A stretch of 64,000 bases of DNA from Lindgomyces ingoldianus (lineage: Eukaryota > Ascomycota > Dothideomycetes > Pleosporales > Lindgomycetaceae). The DNA lies in NCBI RefSeq assembly GCF_010093535.1, contig NW_022985224.1:246291-310290 (forward strand). Direction: 5' to 3'. The notes beneath the pieces are model-generated. The model saw nothing but the letters and a program-made list of their open reading frames with translations, made no database searches and was not told where the DNA came from. Numbering within the stretch: the first letter of the stretch is position 1; each line of letters opens with the position of its first letter. The position numbers were made by a program, and so were the translations under genes. Of this stretch, positions 34,274 to 45,822 are shown in pieces.

Positions 34274-35092
34274 GTACTCATCACAGGATGTAGTGCTGGA
34301 GGTATCGGGTATGCGCCTGCTAAAGTATTTCAATCGCAGTCTTATCGTTTTCGCAAGTACTCGCAGCGTGTCCAAAATCGCCAGTTTTGAAAAGCTTTCT
34401 GGTATCTAGCTTCTGTCTCTTGATATCCCTGATAGTGCCTCCGTTGCGGACGCAGTTGAGACAGCGAAAGCGAATACAGGAGAAAGGTTGGACTATCTGT
34501 TCAATAACTCCGGTCAAGGATACACAATGCCTGCTCTGAATTGTGATATCGGGAAAGGAAAGAAGGTATTTGACGTGAATTTTTGGGGCGTGTTGAGAAT
34601 GATGCAGAGTTGTACGCCTTTGCTTATGGGGGCAAGGAGGTTGGTAGTCAACATTAGCGCAGGTTGGATTACTACACAGGCCAAATACGGGTAAGTGAGT
34701 GAGGGTGATATTGGGACTCGAAACTAAAGGCCTCTGGCAACTGCAATGCATCTAAAAGGGCTGTCCGGAAGCTCGACAAGAACTTGAAAATTGAAGTGGT
34801 ACCTCTTGGTGTCGGTGTCTTAACTGTCGTTACGGGAGCCATCGAAACGTCCTTCTAGGATAAGAACCCGGTAGCAGACCTTCCGCAGGAGTCAAGTTAT
34901 CAAGGTGTGAAGAGTAATATCCAGGCTACGGTGCAAAGCAATGACTGCATAGCTAGATCAAAGGTGGGAGGTTTCACGAAACGGGTAGTTGATGATACTT
35001 TGGATGGAGTTGCGTGCAGGACATTTAGGTCGAATGCATCCCTGGCGCGTTTTGTTTCGGCCTGCATGTCGATATATGTTATAATAAGTTGA
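34274..35092 (+). pseudogene. Decayed short-chain dehydrogenase/reductase
   Basis: Clear remains of an SDR of the AYR1-like (1-acyldihydroxyacetone-phosphate reductase) type. The Rossmann start VLITGCSAGGIGYA is readable at 34274, then the frame shifts at about 34340 into LIVFASTRSVSKIASFEKL. A TAG stop follows at 34407, then LDYLFNNSGQGYTMPALN, VFDVNFWGVLRMMQ, LVVNISAGW. A possible intron starts with GTAAGT near 34691. After it comes NASKRAVRKLDKNLKIEVVPLGVGVLTVVTGAIET, then a second stop at 34856 and a further readable C-terminal part to the TGA at 35092. The active-site Tyr of the YxxxK motif reads as Cys. No start codon is visible. With a frameshift, two stops and a lost catalytic residue it is unlikely to be functional. 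Confidence 0.82.
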
Positions 35093-36362
35093 CGTGAAGA
35101 TGACAAATAGTCCCACAGGCATATTACTGACACCTGTAGGATTGAATTCTAGTCAATGGCTCGGGGCCGGACACATTGGAGCCAACAAGCCCCACATTGT
35201 AAGAAACTGGAATTGCACCCTTCATTTATACGCACACGCTAGCCAATGGACGGGATTAGGCCGACTTCGATGGGTCGCACCAAATATTGCATATTAGTCG
35301 GTCATTACCGGTCCCTGGGGGTTTTCTTGTTCGATTAGTCCACCGCCTTATGCCACCTCCATTCACCGTGCTTGGCATGGTGTTGAGGAGGGGGTGGGGA
35401 GGTAATTGGACGAGGTATGTGGAGAGCTGAGGGGCCGGAACTGGGTGGATACCCGGTGGCCATTAATCCAAGACCCAAGATTGGCCATTAAAGTATGGTA
35501 ACCAGAGCCTCAACCATTCAATTGGCACAAGTATATATCAGCACTACCTCAGATCCTCACCAGCCCCTATTAACTCTAAGGCCTGCACAAAGTCCGGACC
35601 AAAGCCTACACTTAATGCACCTGGATTACTTTTCACTCCGACTGCCCCATTAGGTTAGCACTCTGACTAAGTCTACCTTCCATTGTCGGAGTGGCAACTA
35701 TGTATACGCCGGACACTTGGATCCTATAGCTCCCCTGCACTGTATAGATACATGTGCAATTCAACATAGAGCTTTCCCCGTCCACGTGCGCAAACAGAAA
35801 GTTGTAATCAGTACGCAACTGTGCCTCTTTTCTAGAAAGACGATAAGGCAGACCTGTAGTATTATCTTTGGACCATTAAAACGCCCCGCACTGCAAGCCG
35901 AGGTATTTAGGCGGAAACCCGGATCCAGATCTTGCAGGTTTACGAGCATCAGCTGCGCAAAAAGGACCGCCGGGACTTGATGTTCGACCACAGAAGCTTA
36001 TTACGCTCTTTGAATATAATTCGAAACCATGCCGTGACCCACTCCTCCTCACATCTCGACATTAGGTACGCTGCAGATATATATGAGCTCTGGGGTAGTC
36101 TTACCGGGATCTAGGCTAAGGCCCTGGATAATTGCGATCTCTTAAACGAGCCGATCATATAGATAGCGCTCCTTCAATATCCACGCGGCATTGGGGGTCC
36201 GGAGGTTCGGCTCAGCCCCACTAGAGCCGCTGTTAGAAATCTGGGGTGCAGAAACTTTATATTTTAAACTGTCTGGTTCTTCCAACATGACCTACCGCTG
36301 AAGGAAACGCCAACCTTACTCACGGTACACCTTTCGTACCAATCCTACCTCAGTCACTCAAA
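35093..36362. other. Intergenic region upstream of the GMC oxidoreductase
   Basis: About 1.3 kb with no recognisable gene; short frames such as 35717-35980 lack any domain. The promoter of the oxidoreductase must lie at the right end. Confidence 0.45.
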
Positions 36363-38584
36363 ATGGCTCGGGTTTTTGCTTTGGCCGCGGCAGCGGCATC
36401 CTTCTACCAACTCGCATTAGGCCAAAACACCAACTGTACAGCGGTCGGATCGGGCCAGACATACGATTACATCGTGATTGGCTCTGGTGCAGGTGGAATT
36501 CCCATTGCGGATCGCTTGAGTGAAGCAGGGCACTCGGTGCTTCTCCTCGAGAAAGGCCCACCATCAAGTGGTAGATGGAATGGAACAATGAAACCTACAT
36601 GGCTAGAGGGGACTAATCTGACTCGTTTCGATGTTCCTGGTCTATTTAACCAGATCTGGCATGACCCCACCGGCGTCGCCTGTGAGGATATTGACGTGAT
36701 GGGCGGCTGGTACGTGCTTCTGGCAATATTCATACTCAGGGAGGCAAGCGCACCAGAGCTTTGAACGTGCTGACTCTAGGGAAACAGTGTCTTGGGCGGT
36801 GGTATTGCGGTAAACTCTGCGCTGTGGTGGAAGCCTCATCCGAGAGATTGGGACATTAACTTCCCAACTGGGTGGAAGAACAGCGACATGCAAAATGATA
36901 CTGATAAAGTATTCCAGAGAATTCCAGGAGTAAGTTGTGATTATTCTTGGTGAAAGCGAAGCCTGCAAATCATCCTAATTCTATGCTACAGACTTACATT
37001 CCTTCCATGGATGGAAAACTATACTTACAGCAGGGTTTTGATAGGGTATCGAAGGGGCTAGATGCAGCTGGTTTCAAACAAGTCGTGCCGAATGACCACG
37101 CAGATCAGAAAAATCACACGTACGGCCACAGCACTTTCTTTATCGAAAACGCCGAGAGGCATGGGCCACTGCGGACCTACCTTGTTACGGCGTCTCAGCG
37201 GAAGCAGTTCAGTCTGTGGACAAACACAGTAGCCAGAAGGCTAGTCAGAACTGGTGGCCATGTTACAGGCGTTGAGTTAGAATGCAATAAGGGAGGGTCC
37301 GTTGGTCCCGGCCACTCCGGAATCGTCAACGTTACCCCTGGAACCGGCCGAGTCATTGTTTCTGCTGGGACTTTTGGGTCCGCTAAGCTGCTATTTAGAA
37401 GTAAGTCCCCAAATATTGACATCTGAAGCGCCGCTCAGTTCGTGTAGGTGGAATTGGCCCGACAGATCAATTGACTATTGTGAAGAATTCTGCTACAGAC
37501 GGAGCTACTATGATCTCGTCTGATCAGTGGATCAATCTTCCTGTGGGCTACAACTTGAATGACCATGTTGGTGTAGGTGCACCACCTTAGACCTAAACTA
37601 AGTTACTTCCCGGGTCGCTTACAATTGCTATAGACTGATATTCAGATTGCCCATCCGGATATCGTCTTCTACGATTTCTACGGTGCATGGGACAAGCCAA
37701 TCATGAGCGACACCCAATTATATCTTAGTAAGCCTTTCCCGCAATCCAGCTGCGAAGTCACTGCTAACAAATTGGATAGAGAACAGGACCGGTATTCTAG
37801 CCCAAGTAGCCCCTAATCTCGGACCAATAGTAAGGATCACCCTGCGGAAGTGTGGCCAGACTTGTAGAATTTTGTGCTCACAAGTTTCCAGATCTGGCAA
37901 CAAATCAAGGGAACAGATGGCGTTGTCCGGTCTATACAATGGCAAGCTCGCATTGAAGGCAGGACAAACAGTAAGTGCTAGTCTGCACGCGATCTTGGAA
38001 AATTGGCGCTGACAATGACTAGCTGCCATGACGATCACACAGTACCTTGGAGCGGGGACAATTTCGCGCGGCCGAATGACTATCACGCCGCAATTGACTA
38101 CACGAGTATCTACTCCTCCGTATCTACGCGATCAATATGACAAGGAAGCAGTGATCCAAGGCATCGAGTATATGAAGGGCGTATTGAGCCAGATCCCGAG
38201 CCTGACCTGGATTGCACCAACTGCGAGCCAAAACACTACTGCATTCGTGAACTCTGTGAGTCTAAGCCACTATGATTCGCAAGTCCTGTTTGGAGGATTC
38301 CCGATACTGACTGAATCCAGATCCCTGCTACTCCAGGATCCCGAGGATCGAACCACTGGACTGGTTCCTGCACGATCGGCACCGACGACGGACGTACTGG
38401 TGGTAACGCCGTCGTTGACCTTGACACCAAGGTTTATGGCACTGATAATTTATTCGTTGTCGATGCGTCCATCTTCCCAGGAATGACCACCGGAAATCCA
38501 TCTGCTGCTATTATTATCGCGTCGGAGCATGCAGCCGAAAGAATCCTTGCTCTCAAAACCCCAGCGCATGTTAAGACACTTTAA
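36363..38584 (+). CDS. Secreted GMC (glucose-methanol-choline) flavoprotein oxidoreductase
   Basis: A FAD-dependent oxidoreductase most like the flavodehydrogenase domain of cellobiose dehydrogenase, without the cytochrome domain. Nine exons: 36363-36709, 36788-36929, 36992-37400, 37448-37572, 37634-37727, 37780-37829, 37892-37970, 38023-38255 and 38321-38584, about 580 residues. The signal peptide is at residues 1-20 (cut near ALG-QN). The FAD ADP-binding fold YDYIVIGSGAGGIPIADRL starts near residue 34. The second GMC block, GGGIAVNSALWWKP, is restored by the first splice. The active-site pair is H505 in SNHWTGSC and N552 in TTGNPSAA. Each junction restores family text, for example VGYNLNDHVG-TDIQIAHPD and LGPI-IWQQIKGTDGVVRSIQW. 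The gene is intact next to a dead SDR gene. The substrate cannot be decided from sequence; sugars or aryl/aliphatic alcohols are possible. Confidence 0.9.
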
Positions 38585-39828
38585 GAAGCAGTGAGAAGGG
38601 GCATGTAAATAGAAAATGATACTCTATGAATAGGATTACAACTGATAAGACTCAGCGTTACGCTATCTTAAGCAACCATCTTTTCACAGTCAAATTCCTT
38701 GATATCTAGCCGCGTAGATTAACTCACTAGTGAGTCAGTGGCTGACATGGGTTCCATATCCTCTTGCGTGAGCCACACTGTCCATTTAAATCTTCAAAAT
38801 GCTGGGCCTTGACACCAAGTGGCAAGAGCATGCTGTATTCATAAAGTTAAAGCAAGATACAATAAGTGCTGCTCTGCTGCTCGCGCCAGGGTTTAAGTAG
38901 GACCAGTGCCTCTGTTCAGTATATCAGCCTAGATTCCAGCCTTCTCACTAGTATACTTGACATAGGTTTAGTGTTTGCAGTAGTCAAGCATGGGTCACAC
39001 GATAGACACATGTTGCCAAGACTTACCCCTTTTCTTGCAAATGTATAGACCCCTGGGTAACTCCTTTAGCAATCAACTTAGCTCCCTATCTCTGCGCCTA
39101 CCAAAAGCTTCACATTCAGACTCTCCAGTACTTTCAATGTTGCGGCGCAGTTCACTATCATGAATCTCATCTTATTAGTTTGCCGTTTGTGGGTCTAGAG
39201 ACTCATTGAGATGTAGAAAGAGACTAATTAGCAGAAGGTTATCATTACTTTCACAGAGATTGCCTCCATCTTCTCGCTAGTATAATATGTAGGTTCAGCC
39301 GGTAGCTCTCAACACCCTTAAAAGCGATGGATCAGGGTGCCAATCAGATGTCTCCGTAGCAGTGTTATCAAGGTTGATCTATGAGTGCTCGGCAGCACGG
39401 ATTACGGGTCACCCTAGACGAACAGCCTGTTCTTACAACAAAAGAACCTATAGGTTCTAAAGCATTAGGTTCGTGCCACGGGACAAGAACTTCCTGCAAA
39501 CTACCTTACATGTTGTTTAAAGAGAGAAAATCGCTTAGGCTGTTTTTAAAACAATTAGCAGCTAGACCTTTTAGGTCTTAAATTTTTTGTTTTGTTCTAG
39601 CTAGTGGACGAACTACTGGCATGGTTGTTGATTCTAGGGATGAATTCACGCATATCATACCAGTTAGTAAGGATTTTCCTAACCACGTGCGATTTCGCTA
39701 TTAGACATGGGTGGTCGCCATCTAGTGGACTAGATGGTGAAGGTTCTCGCGGAGAGAAGACTGTGAGGGGTATCGAGCAGGAAGCACGAGGCACAGAGAG
39801 GGAATGCAGGATAGGGGGTGTAACGAGA

Positions 39829-39936
39829 GTAAATCTTAGGGTCGGAGGCAGAGGTACGGAGGCCGAGGAGCCTATATACCCCGTGTCAAGCCCTTAGGGT
39901 ACTCAGGGGTTGGATAGCTGTAACATAACCGTGACA
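39829..39936 (-). repeat. Dispersed repeat, copy 2
   Basis: Reverse-complement match to 16577-16686 over about 105 bp. It includes TAGGGTCGGAGGCAGAGGTA and the CAGGGGTTGGATAGCTGTAA segment. Confidence 0.8.
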
Positions 39937-40436
39937 AAGATTTCCTTTCAACAGAATAGCAGAGCTTGAGATTGCGAGAGATATAAGGGAGAAGCTATGC
40001 TATAAGGCACTAGGTTTCAAGCAAGAGATAAACCCCACAGCGGGAACCTGCCGCACTAGCAACGGTATACAGAATTTACGCGTACTTATTCTCTAGAATT
40101 CGTCCGTGGATCCACGCGCAACACAATATGCATCTTTAAAAGTGAGTGATTGAATCACTTGTTTAATAGCCTTCACATTGAAGGATTTTCACTACTATCT
40201 ACGCCTAATCTCTTGTTATTAACTTCAGCCACTTGAGTAATTATTAGTTTAGTCTAGCTAATTATATAATTTAGTACTAGCCTCTCTTTGCAAATTCTAT
40301 TCCCGCGGTCTTAAAATGCTCTATAAACTGCTAGTAGGCAGGTTTTCACTATCGAAAACAACTGCATTCGCGCTGTAGAAGCTCTATTCTAGCCTACAGT
40401 ACTACTATTTAGTAGCCTACACGTAACAGCGTTTAG

Positions 40437-40760
40437 TGTTGATAGGGCTCTTACAGCTAGCTGCATAGTGAGTACTAGTCGGCAAAGCGCAAGGTGGTTT
40501 GTACGGTGTACACAGCGTACGGAGTAGGTAGGGTGGGCAACAGATTTCTGGTCATTGCTTATCTCATCTATGTACGGACAACGCGAGGGATATTTCAAGA
40601 GGCGGGCGCGGCGCACAGGCATCACGTGGTATAATCACGTATTCCTATGCCGGGCCAGGTAGATACTATGCGCTGTGTGCTCCTGTGTATAGACACTAGC
40701 AACTTTTTCTTTTCTAAAGATGCTAGATCCCCTGCCTTTATATGTACTTATCTTGCTATG
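40437..40760 (+). mobile_element. Copia-type LTR-like fragment
   Basis: Starts TGTTGATAGGGCTCT and aligns in patches with the copia LTR-like sequence at 55264-55545. Shared blocks are TGCACGGTGTA/TGTACGGTGTA, GTAGGTGGGTAAC/GTAGGGTGGGCAAC, ATTGCTTAT, and TAGACACTAGYAACTTTT. No target duplication could be fixed, so the ends are approximate. Confidence 0.5.
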
Positions 40761-42000
40761 TTGCTTCCTGCCTAACAGCTTCTGCCCTACTAGCGCTGCT
40801 TAAGAGTCTGTTTAGCTACCCTATACAATGCCTCTAAGGTAATTCTATGCAGTGTAGCTAAAGCGCAGGGTATAGTGTATAGGGTAACAAGTCTAATCTC
40901 TAGATGTTAAGTCTTATAAATGTTACTATTTATGCAGAATAGTATGCAAAATAAGTAAAAAAAGATGGGCAAAATTAAAGCTTTTAAGTAAAAAGATTAG
41001 CCTTTAGTTTAAGTATAAAAAAGAAAGTTTTACTTTTTTTACTAATGTAGTAATTGAGGAGTTGGCATGTAATAGATGCATTTTCGTATTCAGGGCACAT
41101 TAGACGGAGCAAACGAAAAGTGTCAGGCTTCGGCAAAAGCGAAGAATAAGGGTACGGAAGCACGGTATAAGGCATCTCGCTAGATACTTGAACTTGCGGA
41201 TGTTGGGATAGTGCTGGTGGACAATATGAGAATCTTAACGTTGTGGTCAGGCGTCTGCCTCATTTACATGTACAATTGCTGGCACAGCCACCATCACAAA
41301 TTACGAGAGCCAAATCTGTGCAAGTTTTAGTTTTTTGGGCCTGTAGCAAGCTTGTGTATGGTAAACTCATTCTTGGGAGAGACATCTTTGTGGATGTTCT
41401 GAATTGCATACATCTAGGAGTGTGAAGTGCTGAGGCACATGTAGTGATGCTCATCAGATCACCACTTGATGAAGTCACAGGTCGGCCCTTGTCTGACGCT
41501 TAGCTTAGTTTATAAGGCGACTGGCAAGGTGCGGAGAACGTCACAAAAGGCGCTGGGAGGGAAGGGGATTTTGCAAGCGATTGTATGTGGATAGGGTTCT
41601 TTCATATCTCGTATCTACTAAGGCTAGCTTAGTGAGGGACACAGTCTGCATGGCCCTTCTTTTAAACGATTCCAAAAACTTACATAGATAAATACATTAA
41701 AAACTTGTGATAAAGACACAACCAATAGAGAGTAGTAGAGTAGTAGAGAGGGATAATCATTACTAGTTCAAACGTATTACCTAGCCGGTTTTCGACGGCT
41801 CGATGAGAAGCTCTCATCTTGAGATAAACTTATATATGGAGATAAGCAACCAATGAATCGAGATCAGGGTGCTCCAGAAGCGCTAAAAGTTCAAAAAGTG
41901 AAAACGCCGACATCGGCACCGAACCGTGCTGGTCTAGATGGTATGTGAAGAGGCAAAATGCGAAACGCCGAATCGCTATGACAAAACAACATATGTAGCC

Positions 42001-43297
42001 TTATGAATGCGTATGAGAACGGAAAAGCATCTTGAGACCCGATGGTTCTTTCTTCTTCTTTTTGCTGCTCTCCTTGGCGGTCTTGCTACGAGACGCGGTG
42101 GACTTGGAACTTTTGACGGACTTGGCTCGGTGGGACTTTGGGCGACGTTCTCCCTCGTCTTTTATCCTAGAGTTGCGTCGGGACTTCAACTCCTCTTCGT
42201 CAAGAACACCTGCAGCAACCAAGTGCTGTGACGCACCAGGAGTGATGAATTCGCCGTCGACGGAGGTGCCAGCGCTGTCCGCTTCAGCATCTGCGATACC
42301 TCGCCGCCATATTTCAATGCGGCTAAGCTCTTGAGACTGGAGCTCGTCCATTTCGTATGGTGCCTCCATGACCCGCTCCTCATCCTCCTTCTGTGCTTGT
42401 ATCTTCTTGATAATCTTATATCCGCCGAGAGCGACGATTGTGACTCCCACACCTACGCCAGCAGCAATCATGAACTGCGGACTAGCAAGCAGAGCCACCA
42501 CAGCAGGAAAGCTTCCCTTCAACCCGGCCAAGATTCCGGGACCCATCTTTCCAGCGATATTGCTAATCTCGGCTAGTGTCAGCGCCACTGCGGCAAGAGC
42601 TTCCGGATTTTTTTGGAGATTTTCGATGATGGTTGTGACGGAGTACTGCAAGCAGTTGGCCTCTTCTAGGAGCATAGTAAGCTTCGATGCCTTCGCCTGG
42701 AGTTCACTATCATCGTATTTCCGGACAGGCAGAGGCGGTGGTAGCTCTCCATATGCCAGATCCATATCTATGTGCGACTCCGAACGCGAACTTGTTTCCC
42801 TGAGCATGTATTCTTCCACCGGCATGTCAGTATATCTTCTTGTAAGCTCCCTTCTATATCCGTCCCGTGCGTCTCCAGCGAGATCCTGATCGAATCGGCG
42901 GTGTGTAGGACTGTGCCGAGGGCTGCCGTCGTTGGCGTAGAAGCTGTCGGAGTACCCGCGCTCAATAGACGGCTTGGGATGGCGATGGTGGGACCTGGAG
43001 CGGTGGGGGGTCTTCGAATGGCGGGACGATGTCCGCGACCGGATGTCGTCTTCGATCCGGAGCGACTTCACCCCGTCTCGGAGCTTCTTCTCCTGATGAG
43101 CAGCATTGCGCTCAGCGTGGATTTCCGCCTTGCGCTCACGGTAGGCCGATTTGGCCTCCTTGAACACATTGACGAGGTGTTTGCTCTGCGAAACTGGTCA
43201 GTACAGCCATATGTGGTTGAGGGGTTTATGGTGGACGCACGCTGCTCACGACCTTCCCCGACCGATTGATAACGGTAATGGTTTCTCCAATGCCCAT
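42001..43297 (-). CDS. Basic protein with a single membrane-like segment, function unknown
   Basis: Two exons, 43297-43241 (19 codons, MGIGETITVINRSGKVVSS) and 43185-42001, give 413 residues. The 55-nt intron was placed because the join gives a continuous frame, SKHLVNVFKEAKSAYRERKAEIHAERNAAHQEKK. The N-terminal third is a charged, probably coiled-coil stretch followed by Arg/Ser/His-rich text. Around residues 180-250 there is a helical region (ASKLTMLLEEANCLQ, NPEALAAVALTLAEISNIAGKMGPG). A glycine-rich hydrophobic segment, FMIAAGVGVGVTIVALGGYKII (about 257-278), follows. The C terminus is Lys/Ser-rich, ending KKKKKEPSGLKMLFRSHTHS. I have seen this layout in uncharacterised ascomycete proteins but can name no function. 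The gene is intact. Confidence 0.75.
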
Positions 43298-45822
43298 GAT
43301 GTGCAATTACCAGCAATTTCAACAGATGCACTGCTCGCCGGGAGGGTGTCGTGCAACGTTCGACGGCGTCGCGGGGTGGTACTTGATCAACAAGTCGGGA
43401 TGGCGGTCAGGAAAAAGTATCGCTGGATGAAGTGGCTTGCGCGCAAACCAACCTCCGTGTCTGCTGGTCTTGTGGCCCCGACAATGTTGCAGGCAGGCCC
43501 TTTATCAAACACACAATGGACTAAAATAATGGCCAAATTGTCGGTTGCAAGCTCCGCAGTGAGGCAAAAAGCTAAAAATCGAGCAGACCAGCCATGATAG
43601 CAATGGCGCACAGGGAGTAGCGGGAGTGGTCAGGTGGTAGTCGGGACCTAGCGGGCATCAGTGGGGCTCGCCAGTCAATGCACTGCCCACGCTCGCTATA
43701 TCGTGAGTGTGAGACGTCTCGCGCCGGCATTCGTGGGCGTTGCGGCAGCGAGTCCGGGGAGAGCGGAAGGATAATGAGGTTGGCTGGCGTGTCGCCTTGT
43801 AACAGGACATCCAAGTTCCCACCAGGGTCCAGGCCGAATATGCGGGCAGCGTATCGCCGCGCAGCTTCGCTTCTGTCACGCTTTGCGATTGGCACGGTCT
43901 AGTGTTCTCTCCTGGGCAGAAATTTATAGCTGCAGCGTTTGGGAACGTGTCGCCGCTCGCACTGGTTCATTGCTGTCCAACAACCTTGAATCTTACACAT
44001 TCTAGTGCAGCTGCGCTGCCAGATCTCCAAGAGAGGGAATCCCCTCTGCATGCGAAAATTCTCCCCAGTTAATGCCCAAGTACTGTTACAATGTCGTCAG
44101 ATACAGGCAGAAATCAGATGTCTTTCGGATGTCCCTCAGCTGTTATGATCTGCTTCAGGGTTCAGTCTCAGCTTGCATTGTCCGGTCATGCGCCACAAAT
44201 GGTGGCGCAGCCGCGTGGCCATGGCCGTGGCCGTGGTCGTGTTATTGTCACTTCGGAGGCTAATTCCAGACCACTCCTGACAAACGGCGACTCGCCGGCC
44301 AGCGCGGGGTAGGGGCAGTTCCGCAAAAACACGCGTAATTGTGCAGATGTGGCGAGAAGTATTTGGTGTGCTGAGACCTTGAGGTTCCGTGTCTCGTCAG
44401 CCACCAGAGAGGCATCCCTCTCGTGCCAAGACATCCCGCAAGCTCCTCCCACTCTTTGGCCAAAAGTGGTTTGTGTGCTTTTTGTGCTTTTTGAAGAGAA
44501 AATCTGCTGCAGGACAGCCCCTGGGACGAGTTGGGTATGACGACATCGTTTGAGAGTACGCCAAACATACCAGAGCTTGACAGGATCCCCACGCGTAGCA
44601 GACCAGGCGCCCTTGAAATGCATATGCAAGAGACCAGGCACGTTAAAGGTCGATCTCATCTCGAAACGGCCTACATATGCGGCGCATTGTGTGTGGCTTG
44701 CACATCCGCCCAAAAAAGACTGCGAGAAGAAATTTTAACCCAGGTGACCGATGCTCTGATAAAGAAGTGCTCCGGTTGTTGAATACGGACGAGAAGCAGA
44801 GACACGTCCTATAAATCTAGCAAGAAGTTGCGACTTGTCTAACTCGAATGACGACATCTTTGTACGACTCTATTGTGTTCTCAAACAGGGCGGATAACTA
44901 CAGAATAGGAGAAGTGGCGGACACGTATAAAACTAGACGAAAGGCCAAGTGCCCTTTCCAATGGCCAATTGCGGATAAGGCGACGAAGCACAGAGTTCAG
45001 CATGCGATGGAACCGGAACCAATCGAGGGATATCGGCGCAGCGCTACCGCCAGTCAATGAAGGCGTGCAGCAAATTCGGCTTCATTGTCTATTGCTGAAG
45101 TGTTTTCTATCCTGCTGGTTCTGTGAGACAAAACTTCGAATGATTAAATGCCTTAGATCCGGCATTAGGAGATGGAGAGTAATCTTCAGATCTCGCAATT
45201 CCGAAGGAATCGCTCGTCATACCCAAAATATCCCGCACGGCCAGGGTAAAAATTGGGAGCGGTGTGCGCATCATGGTCGAGTCTTACGGCTCCAACTCAG
45301 ACTCAACAACGCCGGTCCCATTTTCTGAACCCTCCTCTCTCTCCTCCCGCAAAGATGTGGACGTTGGAGAGACGTCGTCACCGCCGTCAGGTGTCCAACA
45401 TGCGTCGATAATTGACGACAGGGACTTTTCGTCGCATCTTTTCCCACCTCACTATTTTTCCGGCTGCACTGCTAAGGACAGAGCCATGTGTCAGTTTTCA
45501 AAGTCCATAACTTCCAGAGATATCTCTCGGACTGGCAGAGGCACACGAGGTGAGTCGGAGCTCCCTCCCAGAAGCATATGAATCAACAACTGGCTCGTAT
45601 TCCCTCGGCAGCCCTGCCTTGCTATATTTTATGCCTCAAGATTTGCAATCGCAAATACTGAAATATGGTAATTGTTATTGAAGGATGAAAGAAGTGAGGT
45701 GGGCTGTCAAGAAAGAACCCCACGCCACCACGAAATAGCGGACATCGGGCCGAGGCGCTAGCCAAGGGTCCCAATTCCAGCATCAGTACAGTGGATCTGC
45801 TCCGGATGGCCACAATGTTGGA
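43298..45822. other. Intergenic region between two divergent genes
   Basis: About 2.5 kb. It has a short GGCCRTGGCCRTGG repeat near 44216-44240. The frame starting at 45273 (MVESYGSNSDSTTPVPFSEP) ends near a good donor, GTGAGT, at 45550, and could be a coding or leader exon, but no phase-compatible acceptor joins it to DUG2. An in-frame TAG at 45736 closes the DUG2 frame upstream of its ATG. Confidence 0.4.

Larger units (their letters stand above)
38585..42000. other. Gene-poor, repeat-containing region
   Basis: About 3.4 kb with no intact gene. It contains the dispersed repeat copy 39829-39936, an LTR-like copy starting near 40437, and an AT-rich block 40640-41050 in which I find no TCA, TGA, TCG or CGA, like the transposon region to the right. 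From 41050 to 42000 the DNA is of more usual composition with no recognisable frame. Confidence 0.5.
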
